A DNA stretch of 64,000 nucleotides from Phoenix dactylifera (lineage: Eukaryota; Streptophyta; Magnoliopsida; Arecales; Arecaceae), in assembly GCF_009389715.1 (NCBI RefSeq), contig NC_052399.1:7504585-7568584 (forward strand), read 5' to 3'. This document shows, in pieces, positions 28,526 through 40,391 of this stretch (position 1 is the stretch's first letter; each line of letters starts with the position of its first letter). A program made the translations under genes and the position numbers. The notes beneath the pieces were generated by a model. The model saw only the letters and a list, made by a program, of their open reading frames with translations. It was not told the origin of the DNA and did not search any database.

Positions 28526-29954
28526 ACCCCAATGGAGAGATTATATAATTCTAATTCTAAAGAATTAGTAATTAATAATATACAGAACAAGCGGAGATCA
28601 AATACTGAAAATGAGTAAAACCAGTAGCAGTGTCACCAATGATGCAATTCATTCCTACAAATAATAGCCTCAATACCCAATATGTAAATCTAAATATAGT
28701 AACAAAGTCGTCCCGTCAAGTTAGATTGAGCTGAACTAGTTTGGAATATTAGGTAATAAAACAAGTTTTCAGTCGTCATAATAACCCAACCCAACTATTC
28801 AAGCAGGTCATTATTTAGATCCCAATCCGACCCACAAATCTAAATAACTACATGCATGAAGATTGACTGGCCCTAACCAGGTTGAAACCAAGTCAATTCT
28901 TGACCCATTTGCCGGCCTACGGTATTAGCTTGCAAAGTTAGGGTCAGAATCTCTTTCATTTTAAGAGTATCAGACTGTAGCTAGGTTCCAAATGGCTTCC
29001 ATCCCGCGGTATGTAATGAAAAATTGCGGTTATTAATTAGAGAACAAAAAGGGTCTCTCTCTTTACGCAAGCATCCCCGGCCGCTTGGTTGCATGGCACT
29101 CTGAGGAAAAAGCATGAGGCATGCATTGTTCTCAGGAAATACATACATCTCCAAAAGAGAATAAGGCCCCGTTTGGGAGAGCTTTTGGAGGGCCAAAAAG
29201 CATTTTCTGGCCCTCCAAAAATACTTTTAGATAAAAAACGGTGCTTTGTAAAAATTTCGGAAAGCTGTTTTAGCTTTTTCAGAAAGCTAAAAACAGTTTT
29301 TTGGCAGTAGCTCCATTTTGGAGCTTTCCAAAAAAGCTGTTTTGAGCTTTATCGAAAAACTATTTTTTTACCAAAATACCTCTATTTAAAAAATTTTTTC
29401 CTCTCAAAACACTCCGCTCCCACCCATCCCCCTCCCTCTCCTTCGCTGCCGCCCGCTGCTCCCATGGTGGAGAGGTGCCGAAGAAAAGAAAGAAGAAGGG
29501 TCGGTCTCCCCCTTCTCGCGGCTGCCGCCGGCTACGATGTCCCCGTCACGGATGGGAAGGTGCAGAAGAAGAAGGGGGTCGGTCGCCACGGATGTCCCCG
29601 CCCCCATGATGGGGAGGTGCCGAAGAAGAGGAAGAAGGAGCGCTTCCTGTGGCCGCCGCCGGCCACGACCCGGCTCCCTCCTGCATCCGCCACGGCCCAG
29701 CCTCTTTTCAGCGTCGTCGGCCTCGCAGGAGGAGAATACTTAGCAGGGGGCCAGCCACGGCCACCGAGACTGCCGCAAACACCACCGGCCACGGCCCGGC
29801 CCCCTCCCGCGGCCGCCGTGGCCCGGCCCCCTTCCGACGCCGCCGGCCTCGTGGGAGGACAAGAAAGGAGAGGAAGGAAGGAGAAGAAGAGAAGAAAAAA
29901 AGAAAAGAAAAAGGAAAGAAAAAAAAGAAGAAAAGAAAAAAAAGAAAAAAAGGA

Positions 29955-30235
29955 AATAAATAAATAAATAAATGCATAAATAAATATGTATATAAATGAA
30001 TGAATGAATGAATAAATAAATAAGATAATAGATAAATATATTTCAATAAATAAAATAATAAATAAGATAATAAATAAATATATTTAAATGAATAAAATAA
30101 TAAATAAATAAATAAATAAATAAATACATAAATAAATATATTTCAATGAATAAAATAATAAATAAATAAATAAATGCATAAATAAATATATATACGAATG
30201 AACGAATAAATAAATAAATAAATAAATAAGAAAAT
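29955..30235. repeat. (AATA)n-rich simple sequence
   Basis: Long imperfect runs of AAAT/AATA tetranucleotides inside element C. Confidence 0.85.
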
Positions 30236-30723
30236 AATGAGTGAGTGGCAAATAATCTGATCTTTATGATATTGATAGGTACGATGAATTTGTCACCATT
30301 GCAATTAATTAAGTAAAGAGATAATTTGTTAAAAAAATGGTCATCAAAAGGGTGAAAAATTAATTTACACTAATAATCATAATATTTTATATATTTATTG
30401 TTGTATTATACTATAAATATTATATTATATTACATTATATAATAATACATTGATGTGCTATGTTAAATAATTTAATATTATATTAAATTATTATCCCATA
30501 GTATACAATATTATAGTACTATATTATAATAATATTATAGTACATTACAGTAATATTATACTATATCAAATATTTATGTATTAACACTTGTTATATTTTA
30601 GTATGCTATGTTGTATAATACTCTACAATATCCTTTATGGTAATTTTGTCATACTTAAGTAATTTCTCGGTTTGTTTACCAAATACATGTTAAAGTACCA
30701 CATCACTTTAAAAATACAGTTAC

Positions 30724-31649
30724 AGTTGTGGTTCAAATCTGGCCCGAGGGTGACCACACTGGAGGAGTTGGAGGAGCTGCCAGAGTGCGGAAGAAGACGG
30801 GGAGTGCCACCTCCTGCGACCGGCGGTGTACCTGCATAAAACCTCACCGGTGTTTTCGGTGAGGGCCCTCCGACGCTCAAGTTAGTGTGGAGTTTTATAG
30901 ATTCAGCCTAATGTGTCCCTAAGCATTACCTGTTGGGGTCCTTTATAGTCCTGATAGGAGCGCTTAGGTGGCGGGGTATGGCCCGTCCCCATCATGAGAG
31001 GGAGTGACGCGCAGCTTGAGCTTACTTATGGCGCCTGGGGGAATAGTAAGACGTTGACAGCCATAGCAGAGCATGGTCGTTGCCATCATGAGTAGGAGTG
31101 GCGCGTAGCTTAAGCTTGCATGCGGCGTACAGTGGAGTCTGTTTTGGGAAATGGTAAGGCGTTGCCCTTGGTTGTCGTGGGCTGGTAGGCGAAGCACGGC
31201 GTAGCGGCGTCGCAATGCATAGCCTCGTAGGAGGACGGAGGCATGCACATGGGTGCGGTTGTTGGCGGGGCCAAGCTCGTTGAGAGGTTGGTTAGGCGGG
31301 TGCAGAGACCAGCCTAGCATCCTGAGTTTCGGGGTGTACTTGGTGGAGCGCCCTAAGCTCGAGGGCCGGGGTGCAGTATTGGAGAGGGCGCCCGAGCTTG
31401 ATCGGATGAGTTGGCGAATAAGGAGGGCACCCCAAGCTTGGCCGGGGTGCGTCGGCGAATGAGGAGGGCGCCCGAGCTTGGTCGGGCACATCGACGAATA
31501 TCCGAGGTTGAAGGAGCTTTCGGCGGAGTTTGAGGCCGAATTGATTTTGGGCCAGATTGAGGATACGTCCGGTCGGCGTTGGTGTCTATTGGGCTGAAAT
31601 TGGGTGCCTCTTTTGATGTGTGCTGGACGATCCATTTTGCCCCCCATCA
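30724..31649 (-). repeat. 3' LTR (element order) of the 30.7 kb Ty3 element
   Basis: 926 bp, collinear with 37352-38293. The terminal base pair at 30724-30725 is AG where the other LTR has TG. Confidence 0.85.
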
Positions 31650-32201
31650 TTTGCCCCCTGACTTCCGAGGTCGAGTCGCTCTTCAGCTCAAGCGAAGGAA
31701 GTAGTCAGATTGTTGATCGTCCTGTGGTGTGGCTCAGTGCTTGTGAAGTTGCGCACACCGAGCAGGGGACACTTGATGCATTTTATAGTGGAGGACTTTG
31801 AGTCAAGTTTTTGGAGCCGGGCTTGGGTGGTTCGAGCTGCCACGCTGCCCTGGGCAGAATCCGACGTGGGGACTTCTTGGTGTTCCATGTGTGAATTCTC
31901 TTCCAAGAGGTTGTTGGATGGAATGAAAAGGGGCGACTACTAATGCCTCGTCTCCTGAAGCGCCCTGCCTGATGGAACGCGAGAGGCCAACTATTAATGC
32001 TCCATTCTCCGAAACGTCTCGCTTGATGGAATGCGAGAGGTCAGCTATTAATATTCCGATCTTTGGTGCACCTTCCGTAATGATCGGCATTTAGTGCCGC
32101 AATCCGGAAAGATTTGTTGAGGTCGTTTCAGGGCCTGCCATGTGGCAGAACTCAGCTCATCTAATCGCTTGGGCTATCCGATTAGAGCTATTGTAGTGGG
32201 C

Positions 32202-32209
32202 TATATAAG
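32202..32209 (+). promoter_or_regulatory. Candidate TATA box for the antisense gene
   Basis: TATATAAG sits ~280 bp upstream of the first ATG of the plus-strand gene inside the Ty3 element. Confidence 0.4.
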
Positions 32210-32484
32210 ACCTGGAGAGGGCCCTAGGATCGTTATTTGATCCTTTCTGCCTCCACTTCTTTACTTCTTGGCGGCCATTGTTGTGGTGTTCAAGCCTTTC
32301 CTTGGATGTCCTGGGAGCTCCTCGTCGGCCTTTGCATTGAGAGTTATCCTCAATCTCCGGTGATCGTCCTTCTCCTCTCCGATCATCATCTTCGGCGATC
32401 TTTTCGGATAGGCATTTTATCCTTCTCTCAGTCGCTCGGAGTATCTCTTGTCTTCTCCTTTTTGTAATTCTGTGACCAAGGCAA

Positions 32485-34731
32485 TGAGTTCACCTACGAG
32501 GGCCATGATGTTTGGTTCAAGTTTGTCCCAAGCCCAGACTTCTCGCGGCATGGGGGAGATTGAGCTCGAGGTGGGCCTAGGTCTGCATGGGATCAGCTCG
32601 TTCTTGAGTGATGAGGAGTTGGAAGCGGTTCGTACCCAATTCTTCATTCCTCCGGAGTGTGTTCTTGAGCTCCCAGACCTCGGAGGATGGGTTACCAACC
32701 CTCTTCAAGGTTGGATCGGAGTGTACATAAAGACGCTTCGAGCATGGCTGAGATTCTCTCTGCACGGGTTCGTGTAAGAGCTTCTGACAGCTTACTGTCT
32801 TGTGCCTGCATAGCTTGCCCCAAACTCTTAGAGAATGATAATTGGCTTCCTCGCCCTTTGCGTTGCACATGGTCTATCCCCCTCGGTGAATGTCTTTAGG
32901 AGTTGCTTTATATTAAAGGGCAACCCCGCAGACAAAGGATGGTAGTATTTTTTCCCCCGAGGAGGCCGTAAGCTTTTTGGGGGTTTTCCTACCTCCATTC
33001 ACGGGTGGAAGGACAAGTTTTTCCTTATTTCCTCCGAGCGGTCGTGGGGTTTTAATCCGACCTGGAGCTTTCCGTTAGCTTCAGCAAATAACAGGCTCTC
33101 GCAGTTGTCGCAATCCGAGTAGAGCATTTTAGATAGTTTGCTCGGGGTGAGGAAAACTGCACAGCTCTCCGACCTGCTCAGCGAGAAGGCTTTAGTAAAT
33201 CTTGGCCTGAGCCCAGCTCGCCTCGAAGGTAAGAGTAACTTAGTTGCTCCTTTTTCCTTCTCATGTTGAGTTCTAATAAGATCTTTTATCGTCAGACATT
33301 GCAGAAATGATCTTCAGCGCCAATACATTAATGGCCAGTATAGGAAGAGGATGGCCACCTCGAGGGGGCTTAGCCCAAAAAGAGGTTGAAGAAGATCATA
33401 GTTAGCTCCGACTCCGAGACTGAGCAGAGTGAGCTTGGGGTGATTGAGGTCGCCACCCTTGGTCAAGCCGGATCTAATCAAGTTCTTGCGGCAGCGGTTG
33501 AGGCTCCTTTATTGGCAGCAAGGGGGAGCCCTTCTAGTTCGGTGGTGGCCGTGTCCATCGACCAAGTCTCGGAGGCCGAAGAAGCTATCCGGCTATCTGA
33601 ATCGGGTTCCGAATTGGGGAGCGGGTCCGAGCTCCCGACTCCTTTTGTGGGCTTGACTTCTGCTGAGGTCGCGGCTTTCCCTAAGGCTCCGATCTCAGCT
33701 GGGGTCTTGATTTCTCCTCGGGTTCCAATGTCAGCCGGTATCGACTCCATTCCTTCTGAGTCCGAGATAAGGCAATTGCGGATCAGTGTCGCATATCTGA
33801 GGGCGACTCGACCCTTGAGTCCGACGACGTCGCCCGCGAGCTCGTGCCCAGCATTATGCTCCCACACGATCGAGCCTTAATGGAGGAGAACTTCGACGAC
33901 TTCCTTCATCATGTTTATTCAAATAGTGTTCGAGTGAGTAGCGCAACCTTTCTGCTTCTCATTTTCTTTGCAAGTGTCTGACCTCATCTAATATTTTATC
34001 TTTCATGCCAGTCCCTCCATGTGGTTGACATGCTTATGTCTAGCATGCTTACCTACCAGGAGGAGATAAGGCTGCTTAGGCCAAGGATGGAGCGTGCCGA
34101 GCTCTAGGGATAGGAGGCCGAGGAACGGGCAAAAATTGCTTAACAGTAGCAGCGTAGGGTCGAGGTGAGGGCCGCGGTCGCCGTGCAACTACTTCGGAGA
34201 GCCAAGAAGAAAGTACAGGCCGTTGAGGCCCTTCTTAAAGATAGGCTCACTCAAATCCAAAAAATGGAGGTCGAGCACTCCTGGGCTTGTTCGTCCACCA
34301 TAGGTCGCATCTCCGAGCTTGAAGCTGCTCTGATCCGCCTTCAGGGCGAGGCTGAGGAGTTGAGGCCAAAGGTCGGGCAACTTGAAGGCCTCTTGGAGGA
34401 ATCTGCCTGTGAGGCCATTAGGAAATTCTGCCCGTCAGAAGAGTATCTTGACAAGCTGGCGAAAGGGGCTGCTACTGCGATGATTCAGGGCTTCGAGAAT
34501 TGTCGCGATCAAGTCCAGCAACTTTTTCCTAGATTCCACCTTAGTAGCCTCCAGCCAAATTTGGATGAAGCTGCCGAAGTGGTCGGGGGTGCCGCAGAAG
34601 CCATAGCTGAAGTCAGGCTAGAGGACGTCCCCGAAGTCACTACTGAAACGGAATCAAAGGCCGTTCCTGAGGCCGCTAACGGAACGGAATCTGCTCCTAA
34701 CGCCGATGTGGAGGTCGTCCAGATTAACTAG
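32485..34731 (+). pseudogene. Antisense extra gene of a Ty3 element (PF04195-like N-terminal part, coiled-coil C-terminal part)
   Basis: It runs opposite to the host element. The first part (LSDEELEAVRTQFFIPPE, GVYIKTLRA, then in the same frame FLALCVAHGLSPSVNVF) matches the 'putative gypsy-type transposon' family PF04195 as known from plants. The stretch 34165-34731 encodes a Glu/Leu-rich coiled coil and an acidic tail with a normal stop. Two good introns are visible in the plus direction: 33229-33295 and 33934-34011. In-frame stops at 32775 and just after (TAA, TAG) break the first part. Function is unknown; extra antisense ORFs are recorded in the Tat lineage. Confidence 0.6.
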
Positions 34732-35159
34732 TTTCTATTCTTATTTTTGTAAAGTCGGTCGCCTCGGGCTTTTTGTATTCAGCCCGATCTCTGGGTCGGG
34801 TTCCCTTGTATTCTGCCCTTGGCCCCTTTTTGACATGAATGAAATATACAGTTTCTTTTTAGTACTTTGTACCTTTTGTTGAATGTTTGAGCTCCTTTTG
34901 CTTTTCCTTTATAATCTGGCTAGGCATTCGATCTCGTCCTGTTTTATGTCCGGTTGTCAAAAATCCGAACTGCGCAGCTCAGATTTGAGTCTATCTCTCA
35001 TAGCAGGAGCTGCTTTGGGCATTTACCAAAGTCCTTATACTCGGCATTTGCTTTCTTCTTGGAAATAATCCTCCAGTAAATCGAGCTCGTGGCTCTTTGT
35101 TTATATTACAGGCTAGCTTGAGCCTGGCTCAAAGAGGCGATGCTAGCGAAGGAGGAAAA

Positions 35160-35442
35160 CTGACTTGAGAGCAGCTCGAGAAAAATCTGCATGAGGGTTG
35201 TTACCAGCTTGAGAATAAAATTCCGTCCGAGGGTTGATTCCAGCTCGAAAATAGCTCGAGACCTGCTCGAGAGTATAAATCTGCTCGAGGGTTGATACCA
35301 GCTTGAGAATAAAATTCCGCCCGAGGGTCGTTTCTAGCTCGGAAATAGCTCGAGATCTGCTCGAGGGTTGATTCCAGCTTGGAAATAGCTCGAGACATGC
35401 TCGAGGAATAGAAATCCGCTCGAGGATTGATACCAGCTCGAG
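35160..35442. repeat. Irregular GCTCGAG-rich minisatellite
   Basis: Imperfect repeats built on CAGCTCGAGA and GAGGGTTGAT(A/T)CCAGC. No constant period. Confidence 0.7.
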
Positions 35443-35694
35443 AATACTGCGGACAGGGGTGCTCTTCAACGGCTCCCCGATGACACCGCAGGGCACCCCC
35501 CACTCAGATTAGGGGCGCACTTATAGAATACTGTGGATGGGGGTGCTCCTCAACGGCTCCCCGTTGATGTCGCAGGGCGCCCCCCACTAAGATCAGGGGC
35601 GCACTTATAGAATACTGTAGACGGGGGTGTTCTTCAACGGCTCCCCGTTGGCGCCGCAGGGCATCCTTCACTCAGATCAGAGGCGCACTTATAG
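35443..35694. repeat. 84 bp tandem repeat, three copies
   Basis: Units start at 35443, 35527 and 35611 and include CAACGGCTCCCCG and GGGGCGCACTTATAGAA. Confidence 0.9.
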
Positions 35695-35699
35695 AAATA

Positions 35700-36395
35700 G
35701 ATGACTTTGTCAATAGACCCTAGAGTCGCAAGGCCCTTTGGCTCTCGATCGATGGTGCAGGGTGTCCCGAGCTGAGTTCGAGGGACGACTTTGTCGATAA
35801 ATCCTGCAGTCGTGAGGCTCATTGGCTCTCGATCGATACTGCAGTAAGTCCCGAGCCGAGCTCGAGGGACGACTTTGTCGATAAATTCTGTAGTCGTGAG
35901 GCTCTTTGGCTCTCGATCGATGCTGCAGGACGTCCCGAGTCAAGCTCAAGGGACGACTTTGTCGATAAATTCTGTAGTCGTGAGGCTCTTTGGCTCTCGA
36001 TCGATGCTGCAAGACGTCCCGAGCCGAGCTCGAGGGACGACTTTGTCGATAAATCCTGCAGTCATGAAGCTCTTTGGCTCTCAATCGATGCTGCAGGGCA
36101 TTCCGAACCGAGCTCGAGGGACGACTTTATCGATAAATTCTGCAGTCATGAGGCCCTTTGACTCTCGATCAATGCTGCAGAGTGTCTCGAGCCAAGCTTG
36201 AGGGACCACTTTATCGATAAATTCTACAGTCATGAGGCCCTTTGGCTCTCGATCAATGCTACAGGGCATCTTGAGCCGAGCTCGAGGGACGACTTTATCG
36301 ATAAATCCTGCAGTTGTGAGGCTCTTTGGCTCTTGATCGATGCTACAGGGCATCCCGAGCCGAGCTCGAGGGACGACTTTGTCGATAAATCAATA
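35700..36395. repeat. A different 84 bp tandem repeat, about eight to nine copies
   Basis: GACGACTTTGTCGATAAA recurs at 35784, 35868, 35952, 36036, 36120, 36204, 36288 and 36372, exactly 84 bp apart, with a diverged first unit from 35700. Since 84 is a multiple of three, spurious ORFs run through it on both strands. Confidence 0.95.
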
Positions 36396-36628
36396 TATAA
36401 CTCGTGCTGTGGGGCAGCCGGAGTGTGTTGAGCCCATTAGGGAGTTTCGGAGACACTTTAGAGAAATCCCAGGGGGTGACTTTATTAATAGACATATTCT
36501 GGAATTTAAAAATCCTAACCTGGCAGGAATAAAGTCCCGTCCGGGAGCTATAGCTTACATCCCGGATCGTGGGACCCGGACTAACGGGGGCGTAGCCTCG
36601 CCCCCGCCCCCCAAGTCAAAAAGGGCCA

Positions 36629-37330
36629 CTAGCGTGTAGGATGGGGAGGGGCAGTATTGATGGTGCCCGCACTGGGGCAATTGTCGTGGTGCCCGTTGAG
36701 CGGCTCCGGGCTTTGTTCGTCGAGCTCCATTCTGTCGGCTTGGTCACGGACAAACCGACTCAGTAGGCCTTGGCGGATAATCGCTTCAATCTTATCATGA
36801 AGCTGGTAACAATCCTCCGTATCATGACCGTGGTCTTTGTGGAAGCGGCAGTACTTGTCCAAGCGCTTTCGCGACGCTGACAGTCGCATTTTAGGTAGAG
36901 GTCGGAGGTAGCTATGACCCTCGATCTCCATGAAGATCTCTGTCTGGTAGGACGTGAGGGGAGTATACTCCGCAAAGCTGAGGGGGGCGTACTTACCACA
37001 CCTCCGGGGGGATCTGCTCCTCGATCGGCAGTGCCCCTTGTGGCGCTCCATAACTTGTCGCCGGAGCTTGTCGCCCCACTTCCTCGACTTTTCTGTCGAG
37101 CTTGACGAAAGATGAGGCTCCTATAGGCTGAAGGCTTTGAACAGCCGCAGTAAGAGCTTGGACTTGTTAAGCGAGCAGGTAAAACTGCTCTGGCTGGACC
37201 TGAAGGATCTGGTCCGCTGGCGGAGGGGCTGCAGGAGGTGAATTTTGAAGGGAGTGGCCAGGCACCGACGCCTGGTCACTCGACGCGTTCGGAGCTCCAT
37301 GACTCCTTAACCTTATGGTCACGACTCAGG
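36629..37330 (-). pseudogene. Decayed Ty3 gag of the 30.7 kb element
   Basis: The minus-strand piece 37051-36629 carries the knuckle-like segment CRFHKDHGHDTEDCYQLHDK, close to that of the 24.7 kb element's gag. The N-terminal part (37330-37060) contains an in-frame stop, and the capsid-like middle is deleted. Confidence 0.75.
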
Positions 37331-37351
37331 CCCTTCCTCTAACGCCAGAAA

Positions 37352-38293
37352 TGTTGTGGTTCAAATCTGGCCCGAGGGTGACCACACCGGAGGAGTCGGG
37401 GGAGCTGTCGAAGTGCGGAAGAAGGCGGGGAGTTCCACCTCCTGCGACCGACGGTGTACCTGCACAAAGTATCACCGGTGTTTCCGATGAGGGCCTTCCG
37501 ACTCTTAAGTTAGTGTGGAGTTTTGTAGATTCAGCCTAGTGTGTCCCTAAGCGTTACCTGTTGGGGTCCTTTATAGTCCTGATAGGAGCGCTTAGGTGGT
37601 GGAGATATAGCATGTCCCCATCATGAGAGGGAGTGGCGCACAGCTTGAGCTTACTTGTAGCGCACGGTGGAGTCCGCTCTAGGAAATGGTGAGATGTTGA
37701 CAGCCGTAGCAGGGCATAGCCCGTTCCCATCATGAGCGGGAGTGCACGCAACTTAAGCTTGCATGCGGCGCGCAGTAGAGTCCGTTCTGAGGAATGATAA
37801 GGCGTTGCCCTTGGTTGTTGTGGGCTGGTAGGCGAAGCACGACATAGTGGCGTCGCAGCGCATAGCCTAATAGAAGGGCGGAGGCACGCACATGGGTGCG
37901 GTTGTTGGCAAGGCCGAGCTCGTTGAGAGGTTGGTTAGGCGGGTGCTGAGACCAGCCTAGCATCCCGAGTTCCGGGGTGTACTTGGTGGAGCGCCGCGAG
38001 CTCGAGAGCTGGGGTGCAGTACTGGAAAGGGCGCTCGAGCTTGGTTGGGCAAGTCGGCGAATAAGGAGGGCGCCCCGAGCTTGGCCGGGGGGCGTCAGCG
38101 AATGAGGAGGGCGCCTGAGCTTGGTCGGGCGCGTCGGCGAATATCCGAGGTTGAAGGGGCCTTCGGCGGAGTCTAAGGCCGAATTGATTCTGGGCCGGAT
38201 TAAGGACACGTCCGGTCGGCGTTGGTGTCTATTGGGCCGAAATTGGGTGCCTCTTTTTGATGTGGGCTGGGCGATCCATTTTGTCCCCCATCA
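37352..38293 (-). repeat. 5' LTR (element order) of the 30.7 kb Ty3 element
   Basis: 942 bp. The primer region and decayed gag lie next to it on the minus strand. Confidence 0.85.
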
Positions 38294-39058
38294 GTTACTA
38301 AATAGCAAACAACTTTTTATAAAAGCTCTACTTCAGAAAGGTCTACTTCCAAAATTTCTACTTCCAAAAGCTCTAAGAACCCAAGCCCACTCTAGGAAAA
38401 AACCATAAGACATAGACCTCAGTGCTCACAAACCATCAAATCCCCAAGGGCGTGAAGGCGCCATTACAGACTTACAGTAGCAGCCAAGGAACTCAGGCCC
38501 GGCGAAGCACCTTTCCTTCTACGTACCAGTCGCCCCTCAGGGGACATGACACGTCTAGTGTTAAAGTCATTCCAGGACAAACCTGCCTCACAGTCCTGCT
38601 GCCATTTCAGCATGAGAGGCCCAAAGCCCCACCAACCATTTCAGAATCGAACACTTCTGAGAACCAACTTGAGACTTAAATCTAGCGTTGGTTCTACAAA
38701 ACGCGAAAGAGCCAATGAATTCCAGGGTGCTGTTACTGCTAGCTCATGAAACGGAAACGTTGTCAGGGTTTGGCCACCAGGCTTTGCCCGCTGTGGCAAT
38801 GATGCATAGGTGTTGAGGTGGGCTTGGTTCCTTTTTAACCTGGATGCAAATGTGTAACTTTTCTTGTGGAAAAAATAAAATTATCTTTTGTGTTTTAGAG
38901 TACTGTCGATTTGTTTTTACCGGAAGAAAACGCATCATCCATTTATATATATATAACAATGTGTCGTCAATTTATTATATCCTTAATGTCTTTGATTAAG
39001 TATATTATGCACTTAATATAAAGAGGAGAAATAAGAATAATGTGGATGGTGGGTGTAG

Positions 39059-39175
39059 CTTTGGGCCTGATCAAGAGTCCCAAGATCAAGCTTGAACGTC
39101 CTCCGGATGCTTCTGACCTGAGCATGAAGAAGCCTAGGAGCAGGAAAAGAGAACATACAGAGCCGTCGAGCAAAG
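39059..39175 (+). pseudogene. Orphan copy of ARID-HMG exon 4
   Basis: It matches exon 4 (12942-13058) over its full 117 bp with no indel. It keeps the GTGTAG acceptor, the GTGAATC donor and an open frame (SPKIKLERPPDASDLSMKKP). No other ARID-HMG exon is found in copy 2 of the duplication, so it cannot make a complete protein here, though it could be spliced into a transcript. Confidence 0.85.
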
Positions 39176-39352
39176 GTGAATCTGGCCCATGTTTGGAGTT
39201 GATATTATCACCTACTCGTTTCCACTTATTCTGTCGTTTAGACCACAAGAGGATTTACAATATCGTTTGCCTTCCTTTATGGTCTAAACTAGCTGTCGAC
39301 AAAACAAGCTGGCCCATGTTTCAGTGCTCTGTCACATTAAAGTATGTAGAGC

Positions 39353-39510
39353 AAGAAGAATTTAGATAAGAGATGAAATTGACTATGGCTGCCGTTGTAA
39401 TAGCTATTGTATTACTGAAATAATGATCATTGTACCTTATTTTAGGGAAACAATGGCTATTAAAACAGTGACAACGGTCAAATTCAGCTCTTATCTAAAT
39501 TCATCTTCTC
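39353..39510. mobile_element. Small inverted-repeat (MITE-like) hairpin
   Basis: GAATTTAGATAAGAGATGAA at ~39357 is mirrored by the reverse complement ending near 39505. It is absent from the corresponding site of duplication copy 1. Confidence 0.55.
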
Positions 39511-40391
39511 CTATATATTATAATGTGATGAGTTTTTAATAAGAGTTCAATCAACAGTTAGTTTGAACCATAATGATCATTAATTGTTGAACATATATGC
39601 AGTTTATCTTAGTAAAATGATCATTGTTTTGTTAGCTCAAATCTTCATGCCAAAGTTGATCATGATTATTTGAATAGTGGCATATTCAAGTGAGATTGTT
39701 ATTTTTCTGTTGTTGTCTATTGATATTTTTTTTATTGTAGTGACTAATAATAGCCATCGCAATGACCCTTATATTTTTGCTAAAACAACTAGTATAGCGT
39801 TTATGATGATCTTTTTTTCTTGAAAAGATTCTAGCACTACATGAATTATAAGTTTTACCGACGTTTTTTACAACCTTTACCGACGCTAATAAACATCGGT
39901 AAAAACCCAGCCGACGCAAAAGAAAGCGTCGTAAACGCATCGGCGATATCTGAGTGGGAAAGGTTTTTGCCGACGCTAAACAAAAGCATTGGTAAAATCG
40001 GGAATTTCCCGACGCTAAGAAAAGCGTCGGTGTAGGCGCTATTTCCGACGCAAAAAAGCATCGGCATAAACTACTACTTGGGCCTGGCGGCGTGTTTTGG
40101 CCACGCTTATAAGCGTCGGCGAAAGCGTGCCAGCCACTGCGTTTTAACGACGCTTTAAAGCGTCGGGAGAGAAATTTTTTAAAAAAAAATATTAGAAAAT
40201 ATATGCATATCATAAATCAACATTTACAACAATATAAACCTGCATTACATTTATATCAACACAAATATTCAGGCCATTCAAAACATTCATATTGTCATAC
40301 ATGATTATTAATAAGTTTTAGAATTACATTGTACTTTGAAAAATATAAGAAAGATACATATAAAACTCCTTAAATAACAGTCTACAAAGTA

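Larger units (their letters stand above)
30724..38293 (-). mobile_element. 7.6 kb Ty3/gypsy (Tat-like) element, minus strand, with antisense gene
   Basis: LTRs at 30724-31649 and 37352-38293 flank the body. The target duplication GTTAC lies at 30719-30723 and 38294-38298. On the minus strand the LTR reads TGATGGGG...CCACAACA and is followed by a primer region close to that of the 24.7 kb element (GGCGTTAGAGGAAGGGCC). A decayed gag follows on the minus strand. Pol is absent. In its place are three minisatellite blocks and a plus-strand gene near the 3' LTR. Confidence 0.85.
29165..38368 (-). mobile_element. TIR element C, split by a Ty3 insertion
   Basis: The left end GGCCCCGTTTGGGAG follows TAA. 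Its interior at 30640-30723 and 38294-38368, in reverse, joins into the same sequence found near the left ends of elements A and B; the join falls at the GTTAC target site. It also holds a GC-rich block and (ATAA)n runs (29404-30235) absent from A and B. The right terminus appears truncated. Confidence 0.6.

Noticed and set aside
29404..29967. GC-rich ORFs on both strands
   Set aside because: Low-complexity Arg/Pro/Lys composition inside TIR element C, without a domain or consistent frame.
35710..36353. Overlapping 90-124 residue ORFs on both strands
   Set aside because: They are translations of an 84 bp minisatellite; 84 is a multiple of three, so frames stay open by periodicity.
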